Positions 30,873-39,334 of a stretch of 43,380 nucleotides of DNA are shown piece after piece. The position numbers and the translations under genes are program-made. The number at the start of each line of letters is the position of its first letter. The stretch's first letter is position 1. The notes beneath the pieces are model-generated. The model was not told the DNA's origin, ran no database searches, and saw only the letters and a program-made list of their open reading frames with translations. Location of the stretch: positions 1-43,380 of the forward strand of contig CAUHGY010000007.1 in NCBI GenBank assembly GCA_959605945.1, in the 5' to 3' direction. The stretch is from an uncultured Clostridia bacterium (GTDB taxonomy: Bacteria > Bacillota > Clostridia > Christensenellales > Borkfalkiaceae).

Positions 30873-32174
30873 TTACTTTCTGTAATCGGATATTTTTATT
30901 GCCCGATCTTTTTTACGGCTTTCTTCCGCGGCATAAACGATAAAGTGTCCGTTTACCGAATCTTCTATCCCCGATATCGACAACGATGAACGATCGCCGT
31001 CAAGATAATTCAGAACATCATGCATCAGTCCGAAATCTCCTCCGCTGTGCCCGCTGGCAAACCCGTCTGTATCGTTATGAAATACCTGTTCACTAACATC
31101 GATCACGCTATCGTCTCCGAAATGATTATTCATGTCAAACAGCGTAAGTTTATATTTATTTTCTTCAATATATCCGGAAATTTCGCCTTTGGTGCCGCAG
31201 ATATGAATCCAACGCCCTGCTTTGGCAACCGCGCCGATCATATTTAAAGTCGCAATAGAACCGTTTTTAAACTGTACGCTTACGCACTGCCTGTCAACAA
31301 TATCTCCTCCCGAATTAAAAGCACATTTGCCATACGCGCTTTTTTTCATAAAAGCAATCTTTTCTTCACGCGTTATGCTGTCGATCGGCTTTTTTATGTC
31401 CAGCCACGTCTGGAACGGCATCAGGTCAAGATCCAAATGAATTTTTATTGCCGAATACGGGCAGTCTTTTTCATGCGGACAATCAAAACAACGCTCGGTG
31501 GCGCCTTTCGGGGCGTTTTCGGGAATAAACAGCGAGCGTGAACCAAAACTTGAAACTTTTTCCGGTTCGGTATCGCCGTTAAGCCAGCACATGAGATCGG
31601 TATCATGGCAGCACTTTGCAAGCAAAAGTCCGGAACCGCACTCTTTTTCGCTTTTCCACTTGCCGCGAACAAATGAATCCATAAAATGTACAAGCCCTAC
31701 ATGTTCATTCATCTCTATGCTTATGACCTTGCCGATTTTTCCTTCGACTATATCGTCTTTTATCGACTTGTAAAAAGGCGTGTAACGCAGGACATGGCAG
31801 ACAAAAACTTTTACGTCCATTTCTTTTGCCTTGCGCTCAATGGCGATTAGCTCTTCGGCAACGGCAGTCACAGGTTTTTCGAGAAGCATGTTGTAACCCG
31901 CGCTTATAATCTTCATTGACGTTTCATAATGCATCTGGTCCATGGTTGCGTTTACCACCATGTCGCACGGCAGTTTTTTTGATAAAAGCGCATCGAGATC
32001 GCAGAAACGCATCTCCTGCGGCACGCCGTATTTATCCGCCACTTCCTGAAGGTGCAGTTCGTTGACATCGCACACGGCAATAACTTTCAATTCATCGGGA
32101 AAATGCAGTGAATAGTCGCAATAACATTGTCCCCTGTTTCCCGCGCCTACGAGTATAACGTTTTTCTGTTTCAT
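30873..32174 (-). CDS. Gfo/Idh/MocA family oxidoreductase
   Basis: 433 residues. The N-terminal Rossmann domain (VILVGAGNRGQCY near residue 5) binds NAD(P). EKPVTAVAEEL (about 96) carries the family Lys, and the C-terminal alpha/beta domain follows (GSGLLLAKCCHDTDLMCWL). A four-Cys insert, ERCFDCPHEKDCPYSA (about 229-244), occurs in a subset of these enzymes and probably binds a metal. Substrates are usually sugars or inositols; the exact one is unknown. It is divergent from an AraC-type regulator across 119 bp, suggesting an inducible sugar pathway reduced to one enzyme here. An AGGTG site lies upstream. Confidence 0.9.
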   Translation of the reverse strand: MKQKNVILVGAGNRGQCYCDYSLHFPDELKVIAVCDVNELHLQEVADKYGVPQEMRFCDLDALLSKKLPCDMVVNATMDQMHYETSMKIISAGYNMLLEKPVTAVAEELIAIERKAKEMDVKVFVCHVLRYTPFYKSIKDDIVEGKIGKVISIEMNEHVGLVHFMDSFVRGKWKSEKECGSGLLLAKCCHDTDLMCWLNGDTEPEKVSSFGSRSLFIPENAPKGATERCFDCPHEKDCPYSAIKIHLDLDLMPFQTWLDIKKPIDSITREEKIAFMKKSAYGKCAFNSGGDIVDRQCVSVQFKNGSIATLNMIGAVAKAGRWIHICGTKGEISGYIEENKYKLTLFDMNNHFGDDSVIDVSEQVFHNDTDGFASGHSGGDFGLMHDVLNYLDGDRSSLSISGIEDSVNGHFIVYAAEESRKKDRAIKISDYRK

Positions 32175-32228
32175 TTTAACACCTGTTTTTCGCGAATTTC
32201 GCTTGATTTTCCAATCAATCCGTAGTAT

Positions 32229-32257
32229 ATTATATCATATAATATTGCGATTATCAA
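32229..32257 (-). promoter_or_regulatory. Promoter of the oxidoreductase gene, with overlapping 19-bp palindrome
   Basis: Minus strand: TTGATA (32257-32252), 17-nt spacer, TATAAT (32234-32229). A perfect 19-bp palindrome, ATATTATAT-C-ATATAATAT (32227-32245), covers the -10 and also presents TATAAT on the plus strand, so it may serve both divergent genes or act as operator. Confidence 0.65.
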
Positions 32258-32293
32258 TGATTAAATTGCTTTATATAAGGAAAATATTGTCAT

Positions 32294-33052
32294 ATGAATG
32301 AATATGAATCGGTTTCAGACGCAATGCAGCTTGTTACCTGCAAATTTTACGATTGCGTGGAAGCGCCGCCGCATTTTCACCGCAGCATAGAATTGGTTTA
32401 TGTAACACGCGGTAAAATTGCCGCAAAAATCGGCAGTCTTGAGATTTACATAGAAAAAGACGAAATACTTTTCGTGCCCGGGTGTTTCATGCATTCGATT
32501 GTTTCCATACCGAAAACGCGTTCGGTTACTTTTATTATCCCCTATAATTATTATTCGGCTTTCGAAAAGTCAGGTTATAAATTCTGCTATACGGCGCTGA
32601 AAGACGCCGCTTTCAATAAAAAAATCATTACACTGATGAAAATGGCAGAAAAAGACATAAAAAATCAGCCGTCGCTCGTCACGCAGGGATACATCAACGT
32701 CATTCTCGGAAGCATATTAAATCACTATCCAAGGCAGGAACTTTCGGGCGAAATTAACAATCTTATGGTATCTGTAACCGAATACATCGAAAAACATTAT
32801 ACGGAAAACATCACTCTTGATACCCTCGCCGGACAATTCGGATACAGCAGATATTATTTTTCCAGGCTTTTCAACAAAATTTTCGGGTGCAATCTGAACA
32901 GATTTATCAATCGGCTGCGCGCAAGCGATATTTATTCATCTATCAAAGACGAAACAGGGAAATCAGACAAAATTTTAAGCGCCGGCTTTCCTTCTCTTTC
33001 TTCGTTTTATAAATTCAAAAATTCAGACAGCAAACGATCCGACAGGCAATAA
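32294..33052 (+). CDS. AraC family transcriptional regulator (shortened C-terminus)
   Basis: 252 residues. An N-terminal cupin sensor (HFHRSIELVYVTRGK near 28-42; EKDEILFVPGCFMHSI near 54-69) is followed by an AraC-type DNA-binding domain from about 165: ITLDTLAGQFGYSRYYFSRLFNKIFGCNLNRFI is a complete first helix-turn-helix. The second one begins (ILSAGFPSLSSFYKF) but the protein ends 12 residues later with SDSKRSDRQ, lacking the usual F-K-x-x-x-G-x-x-P-x-x-Y-R close. It may be a frameshifted or naturally truncated gene. It probably controls the divergent oxidoreductase gene. Confidence 0.85.
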   Translation: MNEYESVSDAMQLVTCKFYDCVEAPPHFHRSIELVYVTRGKIAAKIGSLEIYIEKDEILFVPGCFMHSIVSIPKTRSVTFIIPYNYYSAFEKSGYKFCYTALKDAAFNKKIITLMKMAEKDIKNQPSLVTQGYINVILGSILNHYPRQELSGEINNLMVSVTEYIEKHYTENITLDTLAGQFGYSRYYFSRLFNKIFGCNLNRFINRLRASDIYSSIKDETGKSDKILSAGFPSLSSFYKFKNSDSKRSDRQ

Positions 33053-33240
33053 AACAAACATGAAATCCGTATGAGAACAAATAAAAGCACCGAATATCGT
33101 TTGGTTTAGCATTTTTCCAACCGAAACGCGCTTTCTATATGCTTCACGAACGAACGGCCCGGCGTTCTTCCGCCGCACGTTATTTTCATAAAAACCGCGG
33201 AGTTTATAATAATACGTATTTATCAAACCGGTAATTTGCA

Positions 33241-33989
33241 TTAACAATTTTCAGCTTCGACCGTATCATATTCCGTTATTTGTTTCCAGAATAATGATCT
33301 CGCTTTAAAATAATTTATATTAAATTTTGCGTTCAGATCCGATTCGCTTTTAATGTTGCAATCATCCGCCCAATAAACAAACCCGTTTTCAAAAAAACGT
33401 TTGAATCCATTATCGGCTGAAAAGTCGAACAATTAGATAAATGCAAAGCTATTTCAGACTGAAAAAGCAATATTATCTTACTTCCCCAGCAGCCGGAAAA
33501 AATCACTTCCAAACTATCATTTTCATTGTTAAATAAAATTTTTTCAATACTTCCGTCATGAAAATCAATTGCCGTCAGCATTAAATTTTTAATATCCCGC
33601 TCGTTTTTTACAAAGGTCCACTCGTTTAATGATATTCCGGCATTGATTTTGGTCGCAATTTCTTTATAATATTCATCGACTTGTTTGTTATTCAATATTT
33701 TTATAAACAGCTCGCTATTTTCAACCAGCCAATCGTATCCGTTAATATGTTTTATGGTCTTCAAAAACCCGACCTTTATACTTTTTTCCTTTACAAAATC
33801 TGTTTCATCGCTATCAATTATAAACACGCTGCGAACAGGATTTTTTACATACCTGAACATTTTAACAAAGGAAAAACAACGCCTTTCATCATCGTAAACT
33901 ATCACTGCCGTATTCCATCCTTTTTCGCACACGGCAAAAACAGCAGAGTAATATTCTCTTCTATCCCTATCGACTATCTTTGCAATCAT
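33241..33989 (-). pseudogene. Hypothetical protein gene, frameshifted
   Basis: The gene starts at ATG 33989 behind a strong AAAGGAGAGG site. The first frame runs to 33333 (218 codons), but after LHLSNCS, near 33430, its sequence stops looking like the rest. A second minus-strand frame, 33432-33241, continues at that point with FENGFVYWADDCNIKSE and FNINYFKARSLFWKQI, rich in aromatic residues and a natural C-terminus. Loss of one base near 33430 would join the two into a protein of about 249 residues. The protein is soluble, with SLEVIFSGCWGSKIILLF as its best-conserved-looking segment. Function unknown. The frameshift could be real decay or a sequence error. Confidence 0.6.
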
Positions 33990-34141
33990 TGTTGCCTCTC
34001 CTTTTATGAAAATTTCAACACAATAGTTACCGTTAAGAATACGTTGTTTTTCTTATTTAATTAAAATTATCTTTTAAAAACCTAAATAAATGCCGGTTTT
34101 TGCAATTTACTATAAATTTATTATGAACTTAAAATTTAACG

Positions 34142-34174
34142 AAAAAATCGCACTCTGCCGATAAGCGAGTGCGA
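34142..34174 (-). terminator. Rho-independent terminator of tRNA-Pro
   Basis: 8-bp stem TCGCACTC / GAGTGCGA (34148-34155 with 34167-34174) followed on the minus strand by TTTTTT, eleven nt after the tRNA. Confidence 0.85.
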
Positions 34175-34184
34175 CAAGTATGTT

Positions 34185-34260
34185 TGGTCGGAGTGACGGG
34201 ATTTGAACCCACGACCTCCTGGTCCCAAACCAGGCGCGCTACCAACTGCGCTACACCCCG
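34185..34260 (-). tRNA. tRNA-Pro (anticodon TGG)
   Basis: Minus strand: acceptor CGGGGTG / CACTCCG, including the C1-G72 pair typical of proline tRNA; anticodon stem CCTGG / CCAGG with loop TTTGGGA (anticodon TGG); T loop TTCAAAT; CCA encoded at 34187-34185. Confidence 0.95.
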
Positions 34261-34314
34261 ATTTTAAGGCGCGCCTTTATTACGCGCCTTATATGCTGAA
34301 CCGACAGCTATTGT

Positions 34315-34343
34315 ATTATAATAGTTTTTCACTAAAAAAGCAA
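34315..34343 (-). promoter_or_regulatory. Promoter of tRNA-Pro
   Basis: Minus strand: TTGCTT (34343-34338), 17-nt spacer, TATAAT (34320-34315). Between it and the tRNA lies a GC-rich hairpin AAGGCGCG / CGCGCCTT (about 34266-34290), directly before the tRNA 5' end. Confidence 0.65.
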
Positions 34344-34538
34344 GGTTTTGCACGATCTTTTTCAGCGAAATTTCAAAAGTTCTCTTTTCTCACACAGAGG
34401 CAGAAAGCGATAAAAGCGATTCTCTCTCCGAAATATTATCCGCCATAAAGAGCAAACTTCCGTACCGATAATACAAGGTTAAAACAGAATTTCCGGTATA
34501 AATTCAATCCGTTGCTGCCTCTGTCCCCGGAAAACTGC

Positions 34539-35720
34539 TTATATTCTGTTTACACCCGTCTTTCTTGCCGCTTCCGCAACAGCCTTGGCAACCGTTTTAC
34601 TGACCCTTTCATCGAAAGGCGCGGGAATAATATAATCTGCTTTGAGTTCGTCGTCGCCGACAAGAGAAGCTATGGCACGTGCGGCAGCTATCTTCATTTC
34701 CTCGTTGATATCCGTAGCCCTGCAATCAAGCGCTCCTCTGAATATTCCCGGGAATGCCAATACATTGTTGATCTGATTGGGGTAATCGCTCCTTCCCGTA
34801 CCGACTACCGCCGCCCCGGCTTCCAAAGCATCCTCCGGCATAATTTCGGGAACGGGGTTTGCCATAGGCATCACTATGGCTCCTTTATTCATTGATCTGA
34901 CCATATCTTTAGTGAGAAGCCCCGGCGAACTCACCCCGACGAAAATATCCGCACCTTTAAGCGCATCCGCAAGAGAGCCCTTCATTCGGTTTTTATTAGA
35001 AAATTCGGCTATCTCTTCCTTTGACGCATTCATGCCTTCGGCTCTTCCTTTATAAATGATGCCGTGTCTGTCGCACATAAGAACGTCTTTCGCGCCCATG
35101 GAAAGCATAAGTTTTGCGATTGCCACACCTGCGGCACCGGCTCCGCTGAATACGACGCGAACATCTTCCCAGTTTTTACCGACGAACTTCAAAGCGTTGA
35201 TACACGCGGCTACGCAAACCACCGCCGTTCCGTGCTGATCATCATGGAATACGGGAATATCCACTTCCGGATCTTCTTTCAGACGCCTTTCAATTTCAAA
35301 ACATCTGGGAGCGGAAATATCTTCCAGATTTATTCCGCCGAAGCTGCCGGAAATAAGTTTAATGGTACGCACTATTTCATCCGTATCTTTGCTTCTTATA
35401 CAAAGCGGAACGGCGTTGACGCCGCCGAAAGTTTTAAAAAGCACGCACTTGCCTTCCATAACCGGCATGCCGGCTTCAGGGCCAATATCGCCCAATCCGA
35501 GCACCGCAGTGCCGTCGGTAATAACTGCCACCAAATTGCCTCTTGCAGTCAAATCAAAAGACTTGGCGTAGTCTTTCTGAATGGCAAGGCACGGTTCGGC
35601 AACGCCAGGCGTGTATGCCAGCGAAAGATCTTCTTTGTTCTTGACAGGTACTTTTGCGTTTACTTCGATTTTCCCCTTCCATTCTCCATGTAAGCGCAAT
35701 GATTCTTTTGCATAGTCCAT
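34539..35720 (-). CDS. NAD(P)-dependent malic enzyme (short bacterial form)
   Basis: 393 residues, like the short malic enzymes of Firmicutes that lack a phosphotransacetylase domain. It oxidatively decarboxylates malate to pyruvate. Features: LAYTPGVAEPCLAI (catalytic Tyr region, about 33), VFHDDQHGTAVVCVAA (metal-binding Asp pair, about 149-164) and VVFSGAGAAGVAIAKLML (dinucleotide-binding motif, about 184). The cofactor choice cannot be read with confidence. It is the last gene of the series with DUF1015 and aspartate kinase, 31 nt after the latter; both carbon flow from malate and aspartate use draw on oxaloacetate. No strong terminator is visible after it. Confidence 0.95.
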   Translation of the reverse strand: MDYAKESLRLHGEWKGKIEVNAKVPVKNKEDLSLAYTPGVAEPCLAIQKDYAKSFDLTARGNLVAVITDGTAVLGLGDIGPEAGMPVMEGKCVLFKTFGGVNAVPLCIRSKDTDEIVRTIKLISGSFGGINLEDISAPRCFEIERRLKEDPEVDIPVFHDDQHGTAVVCVAACINALKFVGKNWEDVRVVFSGAGAAGVAIAKLMLSMGAKDVLMCDRHGIIYKGRAEGMNASKEEIAEFSNKNRMKGSLADALKGADIFVGVSSPGLLTKDMVRSMNKGAIVMPMANPVPEIMPEDALEAGAAVVGTGRSDYPNQINNVLAFPGIFRGALDCRATDINEEMKIAAARAIASLVGDDELKADYIIPAPFDERVSKTVAKAVAEAARKTGVNRI

Positions 35721-35751
35721 ATATTAACATACCTCCGAAATAAAAATTCTC

Positions 35752-37068
35752 TTATAAAAATGCCCTGTAAATAGCACGTATACACTTTTCGTAATCGGAA
35801 TTAGCCACCCCTATTATAATATTGAGTTCGCTTGACCCCTGATCGATCATCTTGATATTAATTCCTTCTTCGGCAAGCGCCGTGAAAATTTTGGCGGCAG
35901 TGCCGAGACGCCGAGCCATACCGTGGCCCACGGTGGCAACAAGGGAAATATTTTCAATTACGTGTATATAATCAGGATTTACATTCTCTCTTATTTCATT
36001 GACAACATCGTTGAGCATACCGTTTTTAAGCTGCTCCGATGCAAGCACGATCGACAGAGTGTCGATTCCCGACGGCGCATGTTCTATTGAAAGTCCGTGA
36101 TGTTCTGCAACCGACAAAACGCGGCGAATAAACCCTATCTCGGAATTCATCATGGATTTTTCTATAAAAATGACCGTAAAATCTTTTTTTCCGGCTATAC
36201 CCGTTATCACGCTTTCACTGTTCGCGATATATTGCTCGCTCGGCACAATCATTGTCCCCGCGTCATCGGGTTTGAACGTATTTTTTATATTTATGGGGAT
36301 GCGGCATTTAACAAGCGGAAAAATAGCCTCTGAATGCAGCACGGATGCTCCCATGTACGAAAGCTCTCTCAATTCCTTATAAGTCAGTTGTTCGATAACC
36401 TTCGCTTCGGGCACTATTCTCGGATCGCATACCAGAAAACCGCTGACATCCGTCCAGTTCTCATACAGATCGGCTTTAACCCCGCGTGAAATAATAGAGC
36501 CGGTTATGTCACTTCCTCCTCTGCTGAATGTTTTTATTCTGCCTGCGGAATCTTTGCCGTAAAACCCGGGTATGACCGCAAACTCCACACCGTTAAGTCT
36601 TGTTTTAACTTTATCGTCCGTATACTCTCCGTTAAGGCGGCCGGTACTGTCAAACCTTACCATTTCCGCAGCATCGACGAATTCCGCACCCAAAAAACAT
36701 GCGGTAACCACCGCGCTGAGATACTCCCCTCGAGACGCGGCGAAATCCGCGCTTTTTTCTTCACATATAGCCCTTTCCGTTTCATCAAGAACTCTATCTA
36801 TATCGAACTGAATACCGAGATCGGCAACAATTTCTTTAAAACGTTCGCGGATTATTCTGAAACTTTCAGCACATGAACCTGTTTTCAGAACTTCGTCATA
36901 ACAGGCATACAGAGTATCTGTAATTTTAATATCGTCTTTAAAACGCTTACCCGGTGCCGACACAACAATATATTTTCTCGCTTTATCAGAAGATATAATG
37001 TTTTTTACCTGATTTATCGCTTTTGCGTCCGCCATAGAAGTTCCGCCGAACTTACAAACTTTTACCAT
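35752..37068 (-). CDS. Aspartate kinase
   Basis: 438 residues, monofunctional form. It phosphorylates aspartate, the first step toward lysine, diaminopimelate, threonine and methionine. The kinase domain starts VCKFGGTSMAD and includes RGGSDITGSIISRGVKAD and ENWTDVSGFLVCDPR. Two ACT-type regulatory segments fill about 300-438 (FTVIFIEKSMMNSEIGF; ISLVATVGHGMARRLG), so feedback by lysine and/or threonine is likely. Its start overlaps the DUF1015 stop by one base (TAATG), indicating translational coupling. The isozyme type (lysC, thrA-like) cannot be told. Confidence 0.95.
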   Translation of the reverse strand: MVKVCKFGGTSMADAKAINQVKNIISSDKARKYIVVSAPGKRFKDDIKITDTLYACYDEVLKTGSCAESFRIIRERFKEIVADLGIQFDIDRVLDETERAICEEKSADFAASRGEYLSAVVTACFLGAEFVDAAEMVRFDSTGRLNGEYTDDKVKTRLNGVEFAVIPGFYGKDSAGRIKTFSRGGSDITGSIISRGVKADLYENWTDVSGFLVCDPRIVPEAKVIEQLTYKELRELSYMGASVLHSEAIFPLVKCRIPINIKNTFKPDDAGTMIVPSEQYIANSESVITGIAGKKDFTVIFIEKSMMNSEIGFIRRVLSVAEHHGLSIEHAPSGIDTLSIVLASEQLKNGMLNDVVNEIRENVNPDYIHVIENISLVATVGHGMARRLGTAAKIFTALAEEGINIKMIDQGSSELNIIIGVANSDYEKCIRAIYRAFL

Positions 37069-38291
37069 TATTTTATCCTTCTTCCCTCAAGATAGTATCG
37101 TTTTTCAACACCTTCGCCCATAGAAAAAGTTTTTCTGGGCAGAGCGCCTTTTTCAGAAACATATCTGAACAAATCCGATTTGTTCAGTTTTTCAAAAAGT
37201 ATTCCTATATTGTTGCAGGCGCTGTCAACAAGTTTTTTAAGATTATTTTCGCCGTGAATATAGTCCACCGTGCCACCGTTTTCGGAAATATAACCCTTGA
37301 TATATCCGTCGACTGCGGAAATGCCGTCAGGCAATGAGTTTTTGCCGTTATAATTTGCAAATTCTCCGCCGGCATACACGCGCATAACTCCGCCGTCTGT
37401 TTTTTTAAGACCTTCAAGAAATTTTTTAACGTCTACCCCGCTGACAAAACGGTATATCGGTTCGAAATATATGCCTTCGTCGTAAATATTAACAAACTCG
37501 GCAAGAGCATATCTTGCAGGATGAGTCTTTCTTTCTTCGTCGCTCAATGCGGCCTTAACTTCGTTCCAATGCGCTTTTGCCGTTGCAAGCGAGTGATTGC
37601 CGTCCCCTACGGCAAATACAAAACGGTCTTCCTTGCCGTATTTAAGTTTAATACGGGCGGGGTCTAAAAGTTTTTCGAATTTTTTTGCAACATCTGCGGA
37701 ATTTTCTATAAACCAGCCTTCAATATGACCTCCGCCCATATTCAGGTCAAAATCATAAAGTTTTTCATACTTTCCTCTATTTTCATAGAGTGGTTCGGTA
37801 ATCTCTCTCTTTTCATCGTCGAACAGCACCATTACATGCGGAAACTCCACAGCCGCATCTTTTCTTATTTTAAGCCGCGGAGGAATTCTCTCTTCTATTG
37901 TGCCTTCGGTAGCCCTTATAAGAGAACGACTGCCGGCGACATAATCGTATTGTTCAAGATCAACGGCACCTATAAGACCTATCCGGCGTTTAACAAACGG
38001 CGTGGAACGCACGGTAAGAATAAAACCTTCGCGCAGTTCCCTGAAAAGTCCTTTAGCGCAGTAATCATCGATATTTCTGTTAATTTTCGCTATTTTTTCA
38101 TCGGTATTACCGTCGAGATATATTTCCGGAAGAACAAGATCGAGAGTGGTCGGTTTGCCGGAAACAAAGCGCTTCAAAGTTTCCCAGTATTCCGTTTCGC
38201 TGGTAAACTGATCGCAGGCGATGCATGCCCATGCAGTCATGTCATCGGTTTCGGGCAAAAGAATTTTGACGGCTTTTATTCCTGTATCCAT
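37068..38291 (-). CDS. DUF1015 family protein
   Basis: 407 residues, standard length. Family marks are the N-terminal ILLPETDDMTAWACIACDQFTSE, the RLKIRKDAAVEFPHVMVLFDD stretch and GDGNHSLATAKAHWNEVK (about 225-243). No catalytic function is established that I know of; in Clostridia it often lies near amino acid biosynthesis genes. Here it is coupled by a one-base overlap to aspartate kinase, which supports a link to amino acid metabolism as inference only. There is no clear promoter just upstream, so it may be transcribed from the cdaA side. Confidence 0.9.
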   Translation of the reverse strand: MDTGIKAVKILLPETDDMTAWACIACDQFTSETEYWETLKRFVSGKPTTLDLVLPEIYLDGNTDEKIAKINRNIDDYCAKGLFRELREGFILTVRSTPFVKRRIGLIGAVDLEQYDYVAGSRSLIRATEGTIEERIPPRLKIRKDAAVEFPHVMVLFDDEKREITEPLYENRGKYEKLYDFDLNMGGGHIEGWFIENSADVAKKFEKLLDPARIKLKYGKEDRFVFAVGDGNHSLATAKAHWNEVKAALSDEERKTHPARYALAEFVNIYDEGIYFEPIYRFVSGVDVKKFLEGLKKTDGGVMRVYAGGEFANYNGKNSLPDGISAVDGYIKGYISENGGTVDYIHGENNLKKLVDSACNNIGILFEKLNKSDLFRYVSEKGALPRKTFSMGEGVEKRYYLEGRRIK

Positions 38292-38344
38292 TGTAATGTC
38301 CTTTATTTTTATTTACAGCGCTAAATCATTTGTGTCGATAAACG

Positions 38345-38482
38345 TCACAGATTAATGATCAGAACTGTTATGATCGCCATAGCCGCCGCAAAACAAATAA
38401 ATCCGAACTGTTTCCAAAAATTTCTGACTTTTGTCTTTCTGTCTGTATTCTCGGTCTGCGGCTGTCTGAATTTTTCGTTCAT
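38345..38482 (-). CDS. 45-residue single-pass membrane protein next to cdaA
   Basis: ATG at 38482, TGA at 38347-38345, with a strong GGGGGAG site six or so nt upstream. It begins 9 nt after the cdaA stop, so it is almost surely in the same transcript. Residues 1-25 are polar and basic (MNEKFRQPQTENTDRK, then KVRNFWKQ). Residues 26-45 are hydrophobic (FGFICFAAAMAIITVLIINL) and end the protein, giving a tail-anchored or N-in single-span topology. I do not recognise a family. It stands where cdaR, the membrane regulator of CdaA, is found in most Firmicutes, so a role in tuning c-di-AMP synthesis is an attractive inference. Confidence 0.75.
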   Translation of the reverse strand: MNEKFRQPQTENTDRKTKVRNFWKQFGFICFAAAMAIITVLIINL

Positions 38483-38491
38483 AGTCTCCCC

Positions 38492-39325
38492 CTATTTTCT
38501 GGAACCTTCAAGTTCTTGCCAATAATATTTGCTTAAAATTTGTTTCAGCATAACGGCGTCGGCATACCTGGTAATTTTTCCGGCACGCGCTATGGATATG
38601 ATACCGGATTCTTCCGATACTATCAAAGACACAACGTCTATGGTTTCGGTAATACCGATACCTGCCCTGTGCCTTGTTCCGAGATCTTTGGGTATTTTAT
38701 CCATGTCCTGCGAAAGCGGAAGAAAACATCCTGCCGCTACGATTTTGGTTCCGCTTATTATCATTGCCCCGTCGTGAAGCGGCGTCTTCGGAAAAAACAC
38801 GCTCTCTATGAGCTCGCTCGATATATCGCTGTCAAGCGTCACCCCGCTGTCAAGTATCTGGGTGGGAACGTTGTCGGTGGAAAGAACTATAATTGCGCCG
38901 ATGTCGTTTTTTGACATATCCTGCAGTGCCTTTATAATTTCGGATATGCAGGAATGTATTTTTTCTTCATCGTAAAAATTGCCTTCACCGTGCCTTATAT
39001 CGAGCATTTTCATGTTCTTGCGCGTCCAAATAAAACGTTTAAGTTCCACCGAATACAGCGCAACTACAATTACCACGAAAAGCGAAGGAACCAGCAAAAA
39101 AATAGCCCCGCTTATTTGCTCGTTGAAAACGACTATACCGCCGGAAATTACCGTGACGAATGCAAATACCGCGGCAACTATGCCCGAATTATTATCGAAA
39201 AGAAACTTTATCATATAATAATAGAGCACGCTGAACGCCATCACGCTTATCACCACAACAATGGCGAAATCGACGTTACTCGAGAACTTTTCAAAAAATT
39301 CGGCAATTCTTTGAGCGATGTTCAT
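38492..39325 (-). CDS. cdaA: Diadenylate cyclase CdaA
   Basis: 277 residues. Three N-terminal membrane helices (about 18-100: FAIVVVISVMAFSVLYYYM, IVAAVFAFVTVISGGIVVF, IFLLVPSLFVVIVVALYS) precede a cytosolic DAC domain (about 120-260). The catalytic motifs are intact: PLHDGAMII (DGA) and GTRHRAGIGI (RHR). It makes c-di-AMP from two ATP; the messenger controls potassium and osmolyte balance and cell wall homeostasis. It lies 9 nt after holA. The usual partners cdaR and glmM are missing; a 45-residue membrane protein follows instead. Confidence 0.96.
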   Translation of the reverse strand: MNIAQRIAEFFEKFSSNVDFAIVVVISVMAFSVLYYYMIKFLFDNNSGIVAAVFAFVTVISGGIVVFNEQISGAIFLLVPSLFVVIVVALYSVELKRFIWTRKNMKMLDIRHGEGNFYDEEKIHSCISEIIKALQDMSKNDIGAIIVLSTDNVPTQILDSGVTLDSDISSELIESVFFPKTPLHDGAMIISGTKIVAAGCFLPLSQDMDKIPKDLGTRHRAGIGITETIDVVSLIVSEESGIISIARAGKITRYADAVMLKQILSKYYWQELEGSRK

Positions 39326-39334
39326 TTCTACCTC

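Noticed and set aside
33023..33247. 74-codon minus-strand frame after the AraC gene
   Set aside because: It overlaps the AraC end on the other strand, has no ribosome binding site and no coherent protein features.
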